NCBI GenBank assembly: GCA_963575745.1
Contig: CAUYUJ010015837.1
Coordinates: forward strand, 1,773,040-1,837,039
Source: Prorocentrum cordatum
Lineage: Eukaryota; Sar; Dinophyceae; Prorocentrales; Prorocentraceae
Reading direction: 5' to 3'
DNA: 64,000 nucleotides
The position numbers were made by a program, and so were the translations under genes. This document shows positions 10,458 through 21,480 of the stretch, in pieces. Under the pieces are notes generated by a model. That model saw nothing but the letters and a program-made list of their open reading frames with translations. It did not search any database and was not told the origin of the DNA. The number at the start of each line of letters is the position of its first letter. Position 1 is the first letter of the stretch.

Positions 10458-12290
10458 TTGCAAGAGGCCCTCATGCGGCGCGCGCCCGACGGCGCTCGGG
10501 CGCGTGCTAGAGGTTGCGACAGATACGAAACGCTGGGCCGCGGCCAGTGCGCGGACATTGGCCGCCGTCTTCGCCGCGATCGACAGGCGGAACGAGGCTG
10601 GTCGCGCGCGGCCGCGCTGGATCGGCGTTGCAAGACGTTACGAGCTTCGTTGGCAGCGCACTGGCGTCTTTCTGATGCCGTAGGCCGCTTCCTCCCCACT
10701 CTCGGGGAGGAGTTGGCGGCAGGGCGGCCGCTGGGCTGCGAAGCCGCTCTCCTCGAGGAGGCTTCCGACGCGCTGGTCTTCGGCAACCCGGCGCGCCATC
10801 CACCCCTTCCCAGCGTGGTCAGCGGCCTTGCACGGTCGCGTGATGGCTACGACGCTCGTGCATTGGAGCGCCTGTTTTCTGGCGACGGCGTGCGGCGTCC
10901 ATGCGAGGTGCCGTTCTTCTTGCTTTCGGCCTCCTCGGCGGACCACGAGGGCCAGGCAGCCGTGTTGCTGCAGGCGTCGGCGAGCGATTCGGACATCGTC
11001 GCCTCGGTCAAGGTGCAGATCGGCAGTTGTTCTTCGGTGGCAGATTGTTCTGGCGCGCGCCCTTCGCGTCGCAGCGGAGGTGCCGCCGTCGGGGACGCCG
11101 CTCATTTGTCGGGAGCGACCGACGTTCGGCCGTTCACGGCCGCGGGCATTTGCACCGACGCGGCGGGGGAGCCGCATGGTTCGAGCTTCTCCGATTTCCC
11201 CGAGCTCGGCGCCGCTGCCGAGCTGGAGGCTCGGGTGGACGAGCCCTTTGAGGAGCCTTTCGATGTCCCCGACCAGACCTTCCAGCAGGAGGAGCTGCAG
11301 GGTTCCAGCGACATGCACGATTCGGAGTGCAAGTCTGTCGAGCAGGCCTTCGACATGGAGGCCGAGTGCTGCGAGCCCAGGGTGTCCGAAAAGGGGGTGG
11401 ACGAGGAGGGCTTCGCGGTTGAGTTCAACGGGAAGGAGTTCTCCTTTGAGGGCACGGGGAGTATCGACAAGGTCTCCGACGTCCAGATCCGCGTGGCGAA
11501 CATCGTCATCGAGGCGGGGAGGCCCACGGCAAAGGTCTTCGGGGCCTTTCGAGGCGGATTGTGTCTGGTGTGCCCAGACTCGCGGCTTCGCTCTGGCGAG
11601 GCGCCGCCGCTTCGACGAGATGGATTCGGGATCTACGTCCACGAGTTTCGCGAGATCGGGGTTGGCCCCCGCGAGGCCAAGATGGAGAGCTTGGACTGCG
11701 AGGGCGCCACCCACAAGGCCTGCGTCCTGGAGCAGCTCCGCCTGCTCTCATGGCTCCGTGGGTGCCCTTTACAGCCCCCCGCCGTTCGGCGTGCCTCGGC
11801 CCAGCGCTCAATCGCTGGGGGCCGAGGGGGCGGGGGCCTTTCGGCCGCCGTCAGTTCAGCAGGGTTCAAGGTGTTCCTCAACCCCCCCCCGCCTCCTGGC
11901 GGCGCCGCGGCCCAGCGCTCAATCGCTGGTGCGCCGCAGGCCTCTGCGTATCCTCCCATAGTGTGGATATCAGCGACCTCCTCTTCCTCCTCCTCCTCCT
12001 CGGCCTCCTCATCCTCATTCTCAATATCCCCCCCCCCCTCTTCAACCACCCCCTCCCCACATCATCCTGCACCTCATCGTTCTCCTCCGCCTCTTCCGCC
12101 TCATCCCCTCATGCGGATCTTCCCTTGCCACTCCCCCATCTTCAACTCCCACCGCTGCTTCCACCTGCCCCTCATGAGCTTCCTCCGTCCTCCCAGCACT
12201 TCGTCTTCCCTGGCCTCCGCCGCCTCCCCTACGGGTTGTCCTCTGTGCCCTCCTCGGTTTCCGCTCGTGCGCGATCCTTGTGCTCCCTGA
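10458..12290 (+). CDS. Unrecognised acidic protein, retroposed intronless gene
   Basis: A 610-codon frame opening directly after the leader relic. The first ~480 codons have the GC3 bias of a real dinoflagellate gene. Residues about 260-345 are acidic and rich in Glu, Asp, Phe and Cys (for example DEPFEEPFDVPDQTFQQEE). I recognise no domain, membrane segment or signal peptide. From about residue 505 the frame reads through Ser- and Pro-rich simple sequence from TCC and CCC runs, so the native C-terminus may lie earlier; just upstream, near residues 448-490, the frame crosses a 22-bp direct repeat (11797 and 11908). A 358-codon frame on the other strand (10638-11714) is a shadow. That this is a coding retrogene is fairly likely; its function is unknown. 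Confidence 0.55.
   Translation: MQEALMRRAPDGARARARGCDRYETLGRGQCADIGRRLRRDRQAERGWSRAAALDRRCKTLRASLAAHWRLSDAVGRFLPTLGEELAAGRPLGCEAALLEEASDALVFGNPARHPPLPSVVSGLARSRDGYDARALERLFSGDGVRRPCEVPFFLLSASSADHEGQAAVLLQASASDSDIVASVKVQIGSCSSVADCSGARPSRRSGGAAVGDAAHLSGATDVRPFTAAGICTDAAGEPHGSSFSDFPELGAAAELEARVDEPFEEPFDVPDQTFQQEELQGSSDMHDSECKSVEQAFDMEAECCEPRVSEKGVDEEGFAVEFNGKEFSFEGTGSIDKVSDVQIRVANIVIEAGRPTAKVFGAFRGGLCLVCPDSRLRSGEAPPLRRDGFGIYVHEFREIGVGPREAKMESLDCEGATHKACVLEQLRLLSWLRGCPLQPPAVRRASAQRSIAGGRGGGGLSAAVSSAGFKVFLNPPPPPGGAAAQRSIAGAPQASAYPPIVWISATSSSSSSSSASSSSFSISPPPSSTTPSPHHPAPHRSPPPLPPHPLMRIFPCHSPIFNSHRCFHLPLMSFLRPPSTSSSLASAASPTGCPLCPPRFPLVRDPCAP
11797..11929. repeat. Two copies of a hairpin-forming 22-bp repeat
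   Basis: Identical 22-bp copies at 11797-11818 and 11908-11929 each contain CCAGCGCTCAATCGCTGG, a perfect 6-bp stem with a six-base loop. They flank a G/C-homopolymer-rich segment inside the acidic protein frame and may mark an insertion or a pair of small hairpin repeats. Confidence 0.75.
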
Positions 12291-12985
12291 CATTGTGTTC
12301 CCTGACAGAAGCGACCACTCCCAAAGAAAGTGGGGCGGCGGTGCCCGCCCCATCGGGGGTGTTCGATGGAATAAACACCTACGCGCGGGAGCTGGGAAAT
12401 GACAATCCAGAAGGTTGCTGGCCGTTTGCTACGTCGTGGACACCCTAGAGTCAATCGGGAGGGCCGCTCAGATCGAATCCTGGGGGGCGGAACGGTGCAA
12501 GTCCCTTCTCTGGGGGGGGATACTCACGAGGGGGGGGGGCTTGAGTGATCTGGAGCTCCCCTGGGAAGGCGCTCGTGGTCGCGGAGACCCTTGTTGACTG
12601 ATAGGGCATGGCTGAAAAGAGACGGTGACCGGTGTTTGGGTCGACCCAGGACCGCCCAAAGAGCTTGTAAGTGTTATCTGCTCCCAGCTTCTACGCTCGG
12701 AGCTCACCATAACCGATGCCATAGAGGTCAAAGGTTGAGCAACAGTTGCATACATTAGCGTGCGCACTGCTTTTTTGTTTTAAAGCAATGTCAGGCGTGC
12801 TGTTCCCCTACCAGGTTTATCCTACCCAGCACGCGCGTAGTTTGCGATGGTGTAATTTGTGTGTGTGATCCTTATGTATCATCAACGGCCATTCTAATAT
12901 GTATGTATACATACGTGTACGTTCGTACTGGCCGACTCGCGCAAGTCCCGAAGCGCCGACAATTATTGCAGAGCTGGGGCTAAAC
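12291..12985. other. Intergenic stretch, no recognisable gene
   Basis: Contains G runs around 12510-12540 and a small palindromic patch, ATGTATGTATACATACGTGT, near 12900. No gene is recognised. Confidence 0.4.
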
Positions 12986-12993
12986 TTACCCCA

Positions 12994-14473
12994 GCGAAGG
13001 ACCCAACCACGTGCAGCTCCGAGTATCGCGAGGCAAGTGAGACAAAGGAGGGGGGGCACGTAAAGTGCGAGGGGTGTGCCGAAATTGAAGCGGCGGCGCC
13101 ATGCGAACCCTCCCTCTGGGGCCTCCGGTGGAACTCCCTATGGGGCCACGAAGCGTGTGATGGGGTGTGCCGAAATTTGTGCGACGACGCCATGCGGAAC
13201 CTCCCACTGAAGCCTTCGATGAAGCTCCCAATGGGGTCATGAAATGTGTGAGCGGTGTACCGAGATTGGGCGCGGCGGCGCCATGCGAAGCCTCCGACTG
13301 GCCTTCGGTGGAGTTCCCAATGTGGTCATGAAATATGTGAGGAATGTGTCGAAATTGGCGCGGCGGCGCCATGCGAACCCTCTCCCTCAGGCCTTCGGTG
13401 GAGTTACTGAGGGGGCCACGAAACGTGTGCTGGGTGTGCCGAAATGGGCGCGGCGGAGCCATGCGAACCCTCTCACTCAGGCCGTCGGTGGAGCTCTGCG
13501 GGAGGGGTGTGCCGAAATGTGCGCGGCGGCGCTATCCTGACCCTCCCACAGGGGCCTCCAGTCGAGCTCCATTTGAAGCCACGAAACGTATGAGGGGCGG
13601 GGCCTTCGGTGGAGCTCCCACTGGGGCCACGAATCGTGTAACGGGGTGTGCCGAAAGTGGCGTGGCGGCGCCATGCGAACCCTCCCACTGGGGCCTCCAG
13701 TGGACCTCCCTATGGGGCCGAAAATGCGAGAAATGTAAGCGGCGGAGCCAAAAATTGGAGCGAAATGGGAGCGGCGGAGCCATGCGAGTCCTCCCACTGC
13801 GGCCTTCGGTGGAGCTCCATCCGGGGCCACAAAACGTGTGCGGGTGTGTTCCGAAATGGGCGCGGAGGCGCCATGCGAACCCTCCCACTGGGGCCTCTGG
13901 TGGAACTCCCTATGGGGCCGCGAAACATGTGAGGGCTGTGCCGAAATTGGCGCGGCGGCGCCATGCGAACCCTCCCACTGGGGCCTCCGGTGGAACTCCC
14001 TATTGGGTCACGAGGCGTGTGAGGGGAGTGCCGAAGTTGGCGCGGCGGCGCCATGCGAACCCACCCAGTGGGGCTTCCAGTAGAGCTCCCCATGGAGAGG
14101 GGTGTGCCGAAATCGGTACGGGGGCGCCATGCCAACCCTCCCACAGGGGCCTTCAGCGGAGCTATGTGGGAGGGGTGAACCGAAAATGGGTGTGGCGGCG
14201 TAATGCGAACCCTCCCACTGGCGCCTCCGGTGGAGCTCCCTATGGGGCCACGACACGTGTGAGGGGTGTGTCGACATGGGTGCGGCGGCGGCATGGGAGG
14301 AGGAGGAGGAGGAGGAGGAGGAGGAGGAGAAGGAGGATGAATATGAGGATGAGGATGAGGATGAAGATGAGGATACGGATGATGACAATGCCGATGTCGA
14401 TGACGATGGCGATGACGACGAGGAGAGAGGAGGAGGGATGAGGAAATCAGATTCAAACCGAGGACCCAACACC
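12994..14473 (+). repeat. 90-bp satellite array 1 with flanking motifs
   Basis: About 13-14 imperfect copies of a ~90-bp unit. Key segments are TGTGCCGAAATTGGCGCGG, GCCATGCGAACCCTCCCACT, GGGGCCTCCGGTGGAACTCC and CTATGGGGCCACGAAACGTG. The left flank carries GCGAAGGACCCAACCAC (12994-13010). On the right, a GGA-rich tract (14294-14430) and GAGGAAATCAGA lead to CGAGGACCCAACACC (14459-14473). A few units are shortened or rearranged around 13511-13760. Open frames of up to 416 codons cross it on both strands, but unit lengths are not all multiples of three and no frame is favoured, so I do not call a gene. Confidence 0.9.
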
Positions 14474-14782
14474 AAATAATGGTTGATAATGAAGCATACA
14501 GAGCGCATAGTGGTAAAGTTAGTGTGTGCAAAGTTGTACATTCTTTCGCGGCGAAGACCAGTCCTTTCAAGATACTCTTTGCGACCGTCAACCCGAGTGG
14601 GTTCAATCTCTTGTGAGAGTTCGACTGGCACGCGCAGAGGGAAGGATGCCGACCTGAACATCGCGTTCGAGATCGCCGCGATGCGCGCTGAGTCAATGGT
14701 CTTGGGAGGGTGTCGATAAGATGGGCACGCAGACAGGATGGGCCATCGCAGCATCCCTGCAGCGCTGGATGGGAAAATGATT

Positions 14783-14822
14783 GACGCTCTTCGTATCCCC
14801 GCAATCCCGTCCAGAAACGATG
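14783..14822 (+). repeat. Solitary module A
   Basis: GACGCTCTTCGTATCCCCGC followed by CCGTCCAGAAACGATG matches module A of the composite element, without B, C or D nearby. Confidence 0.65.
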
Positions 14823-15212
14823 TTCAGATAGTTGTCGTGAGAAGGGCTGCGGATGAGAGCGTGAAGAGGGTAGTAACCAGTCAAAGCGAAGGCTGGAAAG
14901 CCCGAGCAGTGTCCGACGGTGGTCAAAGTTGGCAGGCCAAGTGGAGCCAGATGGGGCCACCTTGAAGGTGAGTTTCTTCCCGAGGGGGCAGAAGAGGTGC
15001 TGGGAAAGCCGATCCGCTGGACCATCTACGCTGGTGGCCCACCAGCAGTCTCATCCTGCGTCGTCCCTGGAGCGTTCGGCGCTGCCGATGTCGGTACAGC
15101 GTCACAGCCGCCCTGCGTCTCTCTCTCTCTCTCTCTGTCTCTCTTGTTGCGGCGGCGCGCCCGAGTGGGGAAGGCAGGGGAGACCCGCCTCCTCAGAGAG
15201 GGCGGCGGGGCC
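14823..15212. other. Intergenic stretch, no recognisable gene
   Basis: Contains a short TC dinucleotide run at 15117-15145. Plus-strand frames here (14919-15383, 14929-15474) are shadows or uncertain. Confidence 0.35.
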
Positions 15213-15800
15213 TCAGAGGAGGCCCGGAGAGCTTCTCAGAGGGCCGGAGGCCTTCCGAGCCCTCAGAGAAAGCCCGCCCCATCCGCCTTCCCCCCTGGGT
15301 GCGCCGCCGATCTTGATGCCTTCTGCAGTGTCGTGCCCAGGAGGGGTCACGTCAGACGAGCGCGAGAGGAGGGCCACCCCTGAGGGGGGAGCCGAGAAGC
15401 CAACGGTCGTGGGCTTCGGCACGTCGATCTTGACCCACGTCTTCGCCTGCGGCACGCACACGTGCATCGTGTAGTAGCCCTCGCGCAGCTGGGGGCTGGA
15501 GTCCCAGGAGCAGCCCGTGTCGATCTTGACCTCGTCGTCCCTCTTGTCCTTGGCGTCGTTGGGCTTGGCCAAACACCCGTCGAGCGCAAGAGGGGGACAC
15601 CCGTTGGGCGCCTGCGGCAGGGGGTGCCCGTGAAGGCAGGTGCCGAAAAGGACGAGAAAGAGGAGGAGGAAGTGATTGAGTGTGAGATGGCCGGGGAGCA
15701 GCGGAAGGAAGAGTATCGGACGACGGCGAGGATGACGAGGAGAAGGACGGTAGTGGTGAGGAAGAGGAGGTCGAGTTGGGAGGCGAGTCCATGACAACAA
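15213..15800 (-). CDS. Candidate secreted or membrane protein, unrecognised
   Basis: A 195-codon frame on the minus strand. The segment encoded at about 15410-15620 (including KPNDAKDKRDDEVKID, TGCSWDSSPQLREGYY and TMHVCVPQAKTWVKIDVPK) has nearly all G or C at third codon positions, unlike its neighbours, which strongly suggests a real exon. It is preceded by a hydrophobic stretch, FLLLFLVLFGTCLHG, that could be a signal peptide or membrane anchor. Spaced Cys residues suggest an extracellular fold. The N-terminal part and the tail after GFSAP look like repeat or intron readthrough, so exon limits are uncertain. I do not recognise the family. Confidence 0.45.
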   Translation of the reverse strand: MLSWTRLPTRPPLPHHYRPSPRHPRRRPILFLPLLPGHLTLNHFLLLFLVLFGTCLHGHPLPQAPNGCPPLALDGCLAKPNDAKDKRDDEVKIDTGCSWDSSPQLREGYYTMHVCVPQAKTWVKIDVPKPTTVGFSAPPSGVALLSRSSDVTPPGHDTAEGIKIGGAPRGEGGWGGLSLRARKASGPLRSSPGLL

Positions 15801-16080
15801 CGGCGAGGAGGAGGACAGGTGGAGAGGCCAAGCAGTAAGATGAGGAGGGCTGATGGGGGGCGAGCAGGAGGAGAGGGAGGAGAAGGAGGAGGAGGACGAC
15901 GAGGGGGAAGATCAGGAGGAGGATAATCAGGAATGTCGGGAGGAAGAAGACGAAGTGGAGAAGGGATGAGGAGAGGAGGAGGTACGGGGCCGTTTCCACC
16001 GTTCGGTAGACAGAAGGTGGAATACATTGGAGGGCGCTCATGAAGTGGAAGATGGGATCAGCCTAAGCAACCCCAATGCT
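15801..16080. other. GGA/GAG purine-rich stretch
   Basis: Mostly GAGGAGG-type purine-rich DNA up to about 15990. The minus-strand Leu/Pro-rich frame is a product of this composition. Confidence 0.5.
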
Positions 16081-16200
16081 AGCAAGCATGGGAACCTTTC
16101 GGAGCCTCTTGGAGGCGTCTTGCAGCCATCGCGGGGCTCCGTTTTGTCCCTTTGGGACGTGTTGGAACCCTCTTGGGGATCTCCCGGGGATCTTTCGGGT
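16080..16200 (+). repeat. Short module B fragment
   Basis: GGAGCCTCTTGGAGGCGTC, TTGGGACGTGTTGGAACCC and related units, about 120 bases. Confidence 0.55.
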
Positions 16201-16419
16201 AATGTTTCTATACGTACATCACGTTGGCCAGCGGTCACCAGAGCGGGGCTCAGCACCGGCAGAGGTCGCCATCGGGCGGACAGTCCCTTGGAACCAATAA
16301 CTATACGGACGCAGGGTGCGCGACGCTCGCGAGGTGAGCCCATGCGTGCCAAGGGCGCTACGCGCACCAGCTGCACCAGGTGACGCAGGGACCCAAACCA
16401 TGGCTCACTTCGATGCCGC

Positions 16420-16575
16420 CGATTCGATTCGATTCGATGTCGATGGATTCCGATTCCAATTCGATTAGATTTCGGATTCCGATGTGTGATCCGATTTCTC
16501 ATTGGAGGCCTACTAGCCTGCCGATGTCTGCCGATTCGTCGATCCGATTCATGTCGATTGCCGATCCGACTTGTC
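16420..16575 (+). repeat. Degenerate CGATT microsatellite
   Basis: Many copies of GATTCGATTCGAT, GATTCCGATTCC and CCGATT variants in about 155 bases, interrupted near 16505-16525. Confidence 0.8.
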
Positions 16576-16744
16576 GATTCGAGGCTGGGCTCTCCTGCCC
16601 CAACGCGCGCCAAGCGCGCCAGGCGCCGAAAGGAGCGTCAGGGCACGTGACAGACACATCGGGCGATACGTCGGCCCCCTCACCATCCCTTTCAAGCGTC
16701 AATGCAAAGTGGCGGCGGGGTGGTCAGAGTGGCAAGTGAGGTAA

Positions 16745-17085
16745 TGCGCGCAACGCGCCAAGACAGCCCAAGGTCCCAAGAAGCCTCGAGAGGCCCCAAA
16801 CAGATTGATGAGGCACCAAGACGACCCAAAACGAGACCCCAAGACAGCCTTCAGACAGCCCGAGAACGCACCCAACAGAGTCCAAAAAGCCTCTGAGACT
16901 TCAGGGTCCCAGATGGCTCCAAGAGAGCATCGGTGAAGCGAATTTGCACATACAGAGGCTCATCCCAGAGATCCTCTACAGGGTCACAAGTTCGGCCTTG
17001 AGTACCCAAAGAGCGCCCTCTTCGGGCCTTCCTGGGGCCACATCAAGCGATATGAGGCCATCTTGGGGGCTGTACTGGCCCGTTC
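16745..17085. repeat. Opposed module B fragments
   Basis: 16745-16930 carries module B in reverse orientation (CCAAGAAGCCTCGAGAGGCC). 17010-17075 carries it forward (GGGCCTTCCTGGGGCCAC). Together they form a loose inverted pair about 60 bases apart. Confidence 0.55.
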
Positions 17086-19270
17086 TGTGGCGCGCGCGAT
17101 GATGGGACTCTGCAGACCTGCGGGGGGGGGGAAGTCCAGCTCTTATAAGATGTGATGTACGCATCCGTACTCCGATCCGCCTCTTCCTCCTACTGCATGT
17201 CCTCCTCAACCTCATGCACTTTCTCCCACTTGCTCCGCTTACCAAGGGCCGCCACAAGGGTGAGAAGTGATTCGCGGAGTGCGGTTCGCGATTCCTCATG
17301 CTCATCTTCTTCGTCCTTCTTACCCCCTTCAGGGGGCGGCGGGAGAGCGCGGAGCTGTTCGCGGCGAAGCGCGAATCACGAACTCAGCTGCCAAAGACCG
17401 CCCCACCCACCAAACATCGCCCCACCCACCAAGCACCGCCCCACCAAACACCGCTCCACCAAGCAACCATCGCCCCGCCCATCAAACATCGTCTTGCACT
17501 ACTTTCACCCGCGCGGTCCTCTTGGGGTTGCCACCCTCGATGCCGCCGCCTCCCGTGCGCGGGCTGGACGCAGGCAGAGTTCCGGGCGAAGCAGAAGCAG
17601 TTGGCCGAAGCGAAGGGCAAGGGCAAAGGAGGGGATCGGTTGCATTTGCGATTCGCACGTACCCTCTCGGCCGCAAAATTCGCTTCGTGCAGCTGCCGTC
17701 TACCCCTTGCTGATTTGCCCCCCTCAGGGAGACGCCCGTCCCAACAGCGAGCTCTGCATCACACCACTGCGCTTGATGTGTGCATGCAAGCACCAATTGT
17801 TCGTTCTGCCCTCTCTGGGCATTCCACGTGCTGCCTGAGAAGCCGCCAGACCAGCACGCGCTACCTCGAGGAACTTTGGCTTACCGTGTCGCTCCGCCGG
17901 CTCTGGCCCACCACGCGGCGGCGCAACACGTTCTCTATGTCCAAGTCCCCAGGCACCAGCGTCCCGAGTTTTTCTCAAGCTCCCGCCCCGCTGAGCGGGG
18001 CGACACGTTATCCGCTCGCAGGGCATGGCATGTCGGTGGGGCCGCCACCGGGACGCGCTAAGCAAAAGCTCGCAGCCGTATTATGTGTTGTTGTCGTTTC
18101 GAGCAGGTCGGTGCGAGCCAGAGGAATTTGCAGTTAAGCTGTATGTCGGTGAGCCTCGATAGCTGCGTTTGTTTTTACGAGCTCCTGTTTTGATCAGGCT
18201 GTGTAAGTTCTGGGCGAATGGCTCCATGGCTCTGTCGCATGCAGCGAGGCTCGAAGAGGATCCAACTGCAGAAAGCATGAACCTTTCGAGATCCGCACGG
18301 ATGTGTTGGACCGGCAGTGGATCTTCGCGCGCCAGGGAGGAATGTCCAGGGCCGATCCAAGAACTACACGCGGACCTCCAAAAATTTGTTCATGCCGTTA
18401 CTATTTTTCTGAAAACGGCACCCCCGCGATTCTGAGATCGACAGCGGTCGGGGTGGCGAGAGCGTGCGCGACACAGGGGCGATAGTTCTGGTGAGGCCCG
18501 TACTGCCTGACCGTAGCCATGCGAATCGCCCGTGGAAAGGGTCAAGTAAGTGAGTATATTCCAAGCTGACGAGGTGCGCGTTCTTTTTGGGCCAATGGCG
18601 ATTTATCAGAGTGGTAGCCGTTGTCGTTGTCAGCTGTCATTGCGGTTGTGCTCTCTCCCCTGCCCCAAGCATGTCGAAGAGGCAATCACGGACCCGGCGC
18701 CCGTAGAGTTTATGCACATGCTGAGGGATGATTGGCACGTGCCGGTCGATGTTGCACCGGTCAAGCAGTAACGAAGCGTCCCGGCATCCCTATAGGCCTA
18801 CCAAGCAATGTTTTTAGAACCTCTCGTGGTTTTGCAGAGCAGTGCGCGCGACGCGACGGTTGGCCTCGCCAGCCAGGGGGGGGGCATGCCAATGAGATTC
18901 GATGCAGCGTGTGGCTACGCTGCGGCGCCAAGAGTCTGTGTGTGTGTTCGCCGCGATAGAGACGCGCTTGCAAGCAATGGCGCGTTGGAGTCAACGTCGC
19001 GCAGTGTGGCGCAGGCCCCAATCCCCCTGCGCCGCCGCGAGCCCAGCCCAACGCTGGGCGCCCAAGACTGCCGCGTGACTTCCGAGCGAATCACCCGCGG
19101 GCTTTTTTGATTGCGAACCGCCCTCAGTGCACGTTTGCGATAGTCGGTCGCCCTTCGATTTCCAGCCCCTGGTCGCTAGTGATTATCCGTAAGGGCTTCG
19201 CCCCATGCCGCCGGCCCCCTGTCTCGGATAATGAGAGATGCAAAAGCTAAATCATGAGGTCTGGGCGGGA
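17086..19270. other. Long intergenic stretch with one short coding-like patch
   Basis: Bases 17396-17490 are about five copies of a ~20-bp repeat (CGCCCCACCCACCAAACATC). Bases about 17565-17635 encode TQAEFRAKQKQLAEAKGKGK with a charged, exon-like composition, but no flanking exon could be joined with confidence. No other gene or regulatory signal was recognised up to 19270. Confidence 0.35.
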
Positions 19271-19284
19271 CCTGGTTGTTTTTC

Positions 19285-19535
19285 GACCCTGACCCTACGG
19301 ATCTGCGTCACGGGTGCCATCGAGTTTTAGAAATGTGGCAAATCCCTTGTGTTCTTGGACCCTGACCCCACGGATCTGCGTGAGGGGTGCCAGCGAATTT
19401 CAATGTGACAAATCCCATGTGTTTTTGTACCCTGACCCCGCCGATCTGCGTGAGGGGTGCCACCGAATTTCAGAAATGAGGCAAATCCAATGTGTTTTTG
19501 GACCCTGACCAAGCCGATCTGCGTGAGGGGTGTTA
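19285..19535 (+). repeat. 70-73 bp tandem repeat, four units
   Basis: Unit starts at 19285, 19358, 19428 and 19501. Conserved parts are ACCCTGACCCC, ATCTGCGTGAGGGGTGCCA and AATTTCAGAAATG, then CAAATCCAATGTG. The last unit is incomplete. A single diverged unit in reverse orientation occurs at 62350-62395. Confidence 0.9.
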
Positions 19536-19620
19536 ATTTTTACCCACCCCAGCAATTTAGAGCACACGCTCAGGGCGTGGTAAAAATACCCGTTTTGGGC
19601 CTCCCCCTTCGCGCGGTCCA

Positions 19621-19676
19621 TCAACAAGGAACAGTAAGCAGCAAGAAGTCAACAAGGAACAGTAAGCAGCAAGAAG
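19621..19676 (+). repeat. Perfect 28-bp tandem duplication
   Basis: 19621-19648 and 19649-19676 are identical (begins TCAACAAGGAACAGTAAGC). Perfect identity suggests a recent event. Confidence 0.95.
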
Positions 19677-20280
19677 CAGAATTGTAACAGTGAAAATTGG
19701 AAGCTGCAACCGGCACAGGAAACTGCGAACCTTCGTCCTACAGCCTGGTGGCCCCACAAGGGGGCCTGCGGATTCTTCCTCCCGATCGCGCGTTTCGGAC
19801 CATCGCAGTCGCTAGCGTTCTCGATCGTCTTTCGGTCCTGGCACTAGCCCCCAGAAGGCCCAACATGTTGTCAAACGTTGATCCTCTGGGGGGTTTCTCT
19901 GAGGCTTATGGAAGCAATTACTTGGGGTTCGTTCGAGCTCAATTGGGTTGTAGGGTTCACACTGAGACATCTTGGAGACTGTTGTCCAAGACTGCGAAGA
20001 CATGACTTTGCCTGAAACGCGAACTTCGCTTGTTCCGAAAGCCGATAGATTGTGTACTCGAGCCCTTTGGGTATGCCATCAAGCGTTCGTATGTGCCCGC
20101 GCCATCGCGGGCTTGCCTGGACCTGCGCTCAAGCCTTCTTGGATCACAATGGGGCCAGATTGAAGCATCAGCGGCCCACTCGACGCGAATAGCCAACGAG
20201 GCGAGAAGCAAACGAAACATGTTCGGTCATTGAATGAGATTTGTATGTTGGGGGACTCACTGGGGGACGCCTGGTGGACA
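19677..20280. other. Intergenic stretch, no recognisable gene
   Basis: Only short frames of up to about 100 codons, none with a domain. Confidence 0.4.
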
Positions 20281-20284
20281 AAAA

Positions 20285-21480
20285 CCCGACGCATCGCGCA
20301 TCCCCACCAGTTCATCCACAGGTGATCCCCATACGAGTTGCTTTCGCCAGGCAATCGTAGCAGCTTGCCCACCCCAGCACTGGAAGGCACATGAGTCCGT
20401 GGATGCGTCGATCGACGGAGAAGGAGGAAACATGAACACAAGGAGGAGGGAGGCCGAGGAGGAGGAGAAAAATTCGGTGGAGGAGGAATGCGAGCAGAAG
20501 GACAAGGAATATGACGGAACACGTTCCCTGTCAATTCTTGGTGAACCCCAGGTCGGACCAGAAGGACGAGCAATCGGAGGAAAGGGGAGGAAGAGGCCAG
20601 GGAAGAAGAGGAGGAGGAAGAGGAGGAAGAGGAGGAAGAGGAGGAGGAGGTGGAATGAGGAGTAAAAGGAAGAGGCTGAGATGGAGGATGAAGAGGAGGA
20701 GTATCGTGGAGGAAAAATGCGACGACGGCGGCGACGACGACAACAATAACAGGAATCAGCCACACGGGCCTTCGCGGATCTCTCCCTGTGGGGGCTTCGT
20801 CGAAGCTTTTTGCAGCCATTTTGGGGCCCTCTTGTAGCCATTTGGCGGTCTTGGGGGCCGCCTTGGGGGTATCCGGCGGAGCCCTCTTGAGGACCATGGG
20901 GGCCTTTTAGGAGCAATCTTGGACGGCATCGGCCGACCAACAAAAAGACTCGGTTGCAGTCCCCCCGTTGGAGCCTTCAAAATCGCCTACTAGGGCTTCC
21001 GGGATGTGTTTTTGGAGCTTGGTTGAGCGTTCTTGGGGCTGTCTTGGAGCCACACCATGGGCGTTTCTTGGAGGTCTTCGGGGCCATCGTGGAGCTCCAA
21101 AAGCTCATCGGAAGCGAAACGGCGAGAAGGCAAACCAACATTGAAAACAGCGGTATGTGTTGAAGGATTTGGGGCTCCCGGGGTCGCCCTCAGGAGGTTC
21201 AGTGCCCATTCGGAGTCGTCTCATGATGGTCATAGGGTTTTGCTGGAGGTATGGAAGAGAGATCGGGCTACCCTGCGCCATCTTGGGGGCATTATGGACC
21301 TATCTGAGGCCACGTTGGAGCAAGATTTGGCCGAAGAGAGCCCCAGATACCACGCGAAACCCTGGCCCAGAACCCGGGTGGGTTGGAATGTGGTAAACGC
21401 TTCCCCGAAGAGCAGGAAAGGGGTGGTTTTGCCGACATTGTCAGACCACCTCCGCCCAGAAGGTCGGTGGGACGAAACCG
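20285..21480 (+). repeat. Composite dispersed element, copy 4 (A-GGA-B-E-D)
   Basis: Module A at 20287-20322 (CGCATCCCCACCAGTTCATC), a GGA/GAG-rich tract at about 20400-20720, module B in pieces at about 20800-21100, module E at 21108-21135 (GGAAGCGAAACGGCGAGAAG), more diverged B, and module D at about 21358-21475 (ending GACCACCTCCGCCCAGAAGG then TCGGTGGGA). The order agrees with copies 1 and 3, though this copy is the most diverged. Confidence 0.65.

Noticed and set aside
10638-11714. 358-codon minus-strand frame
   Set aside because: Antisense shadow of the GC3-rich retrogene frame at 10458-12290, whose third positions show the bias.
12994-14290. CRISPR-like regular spacing
   Set aside because: The units are head-to-tail with no unique spacers, and the genome is clearly eukaryotic.
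13344-14960. Repeat-containing frames of 365 and 416 codons across satellite array 1
   Set aside because: Both strands are open, unit lengths vary, and the frame changes between units and between arrays.
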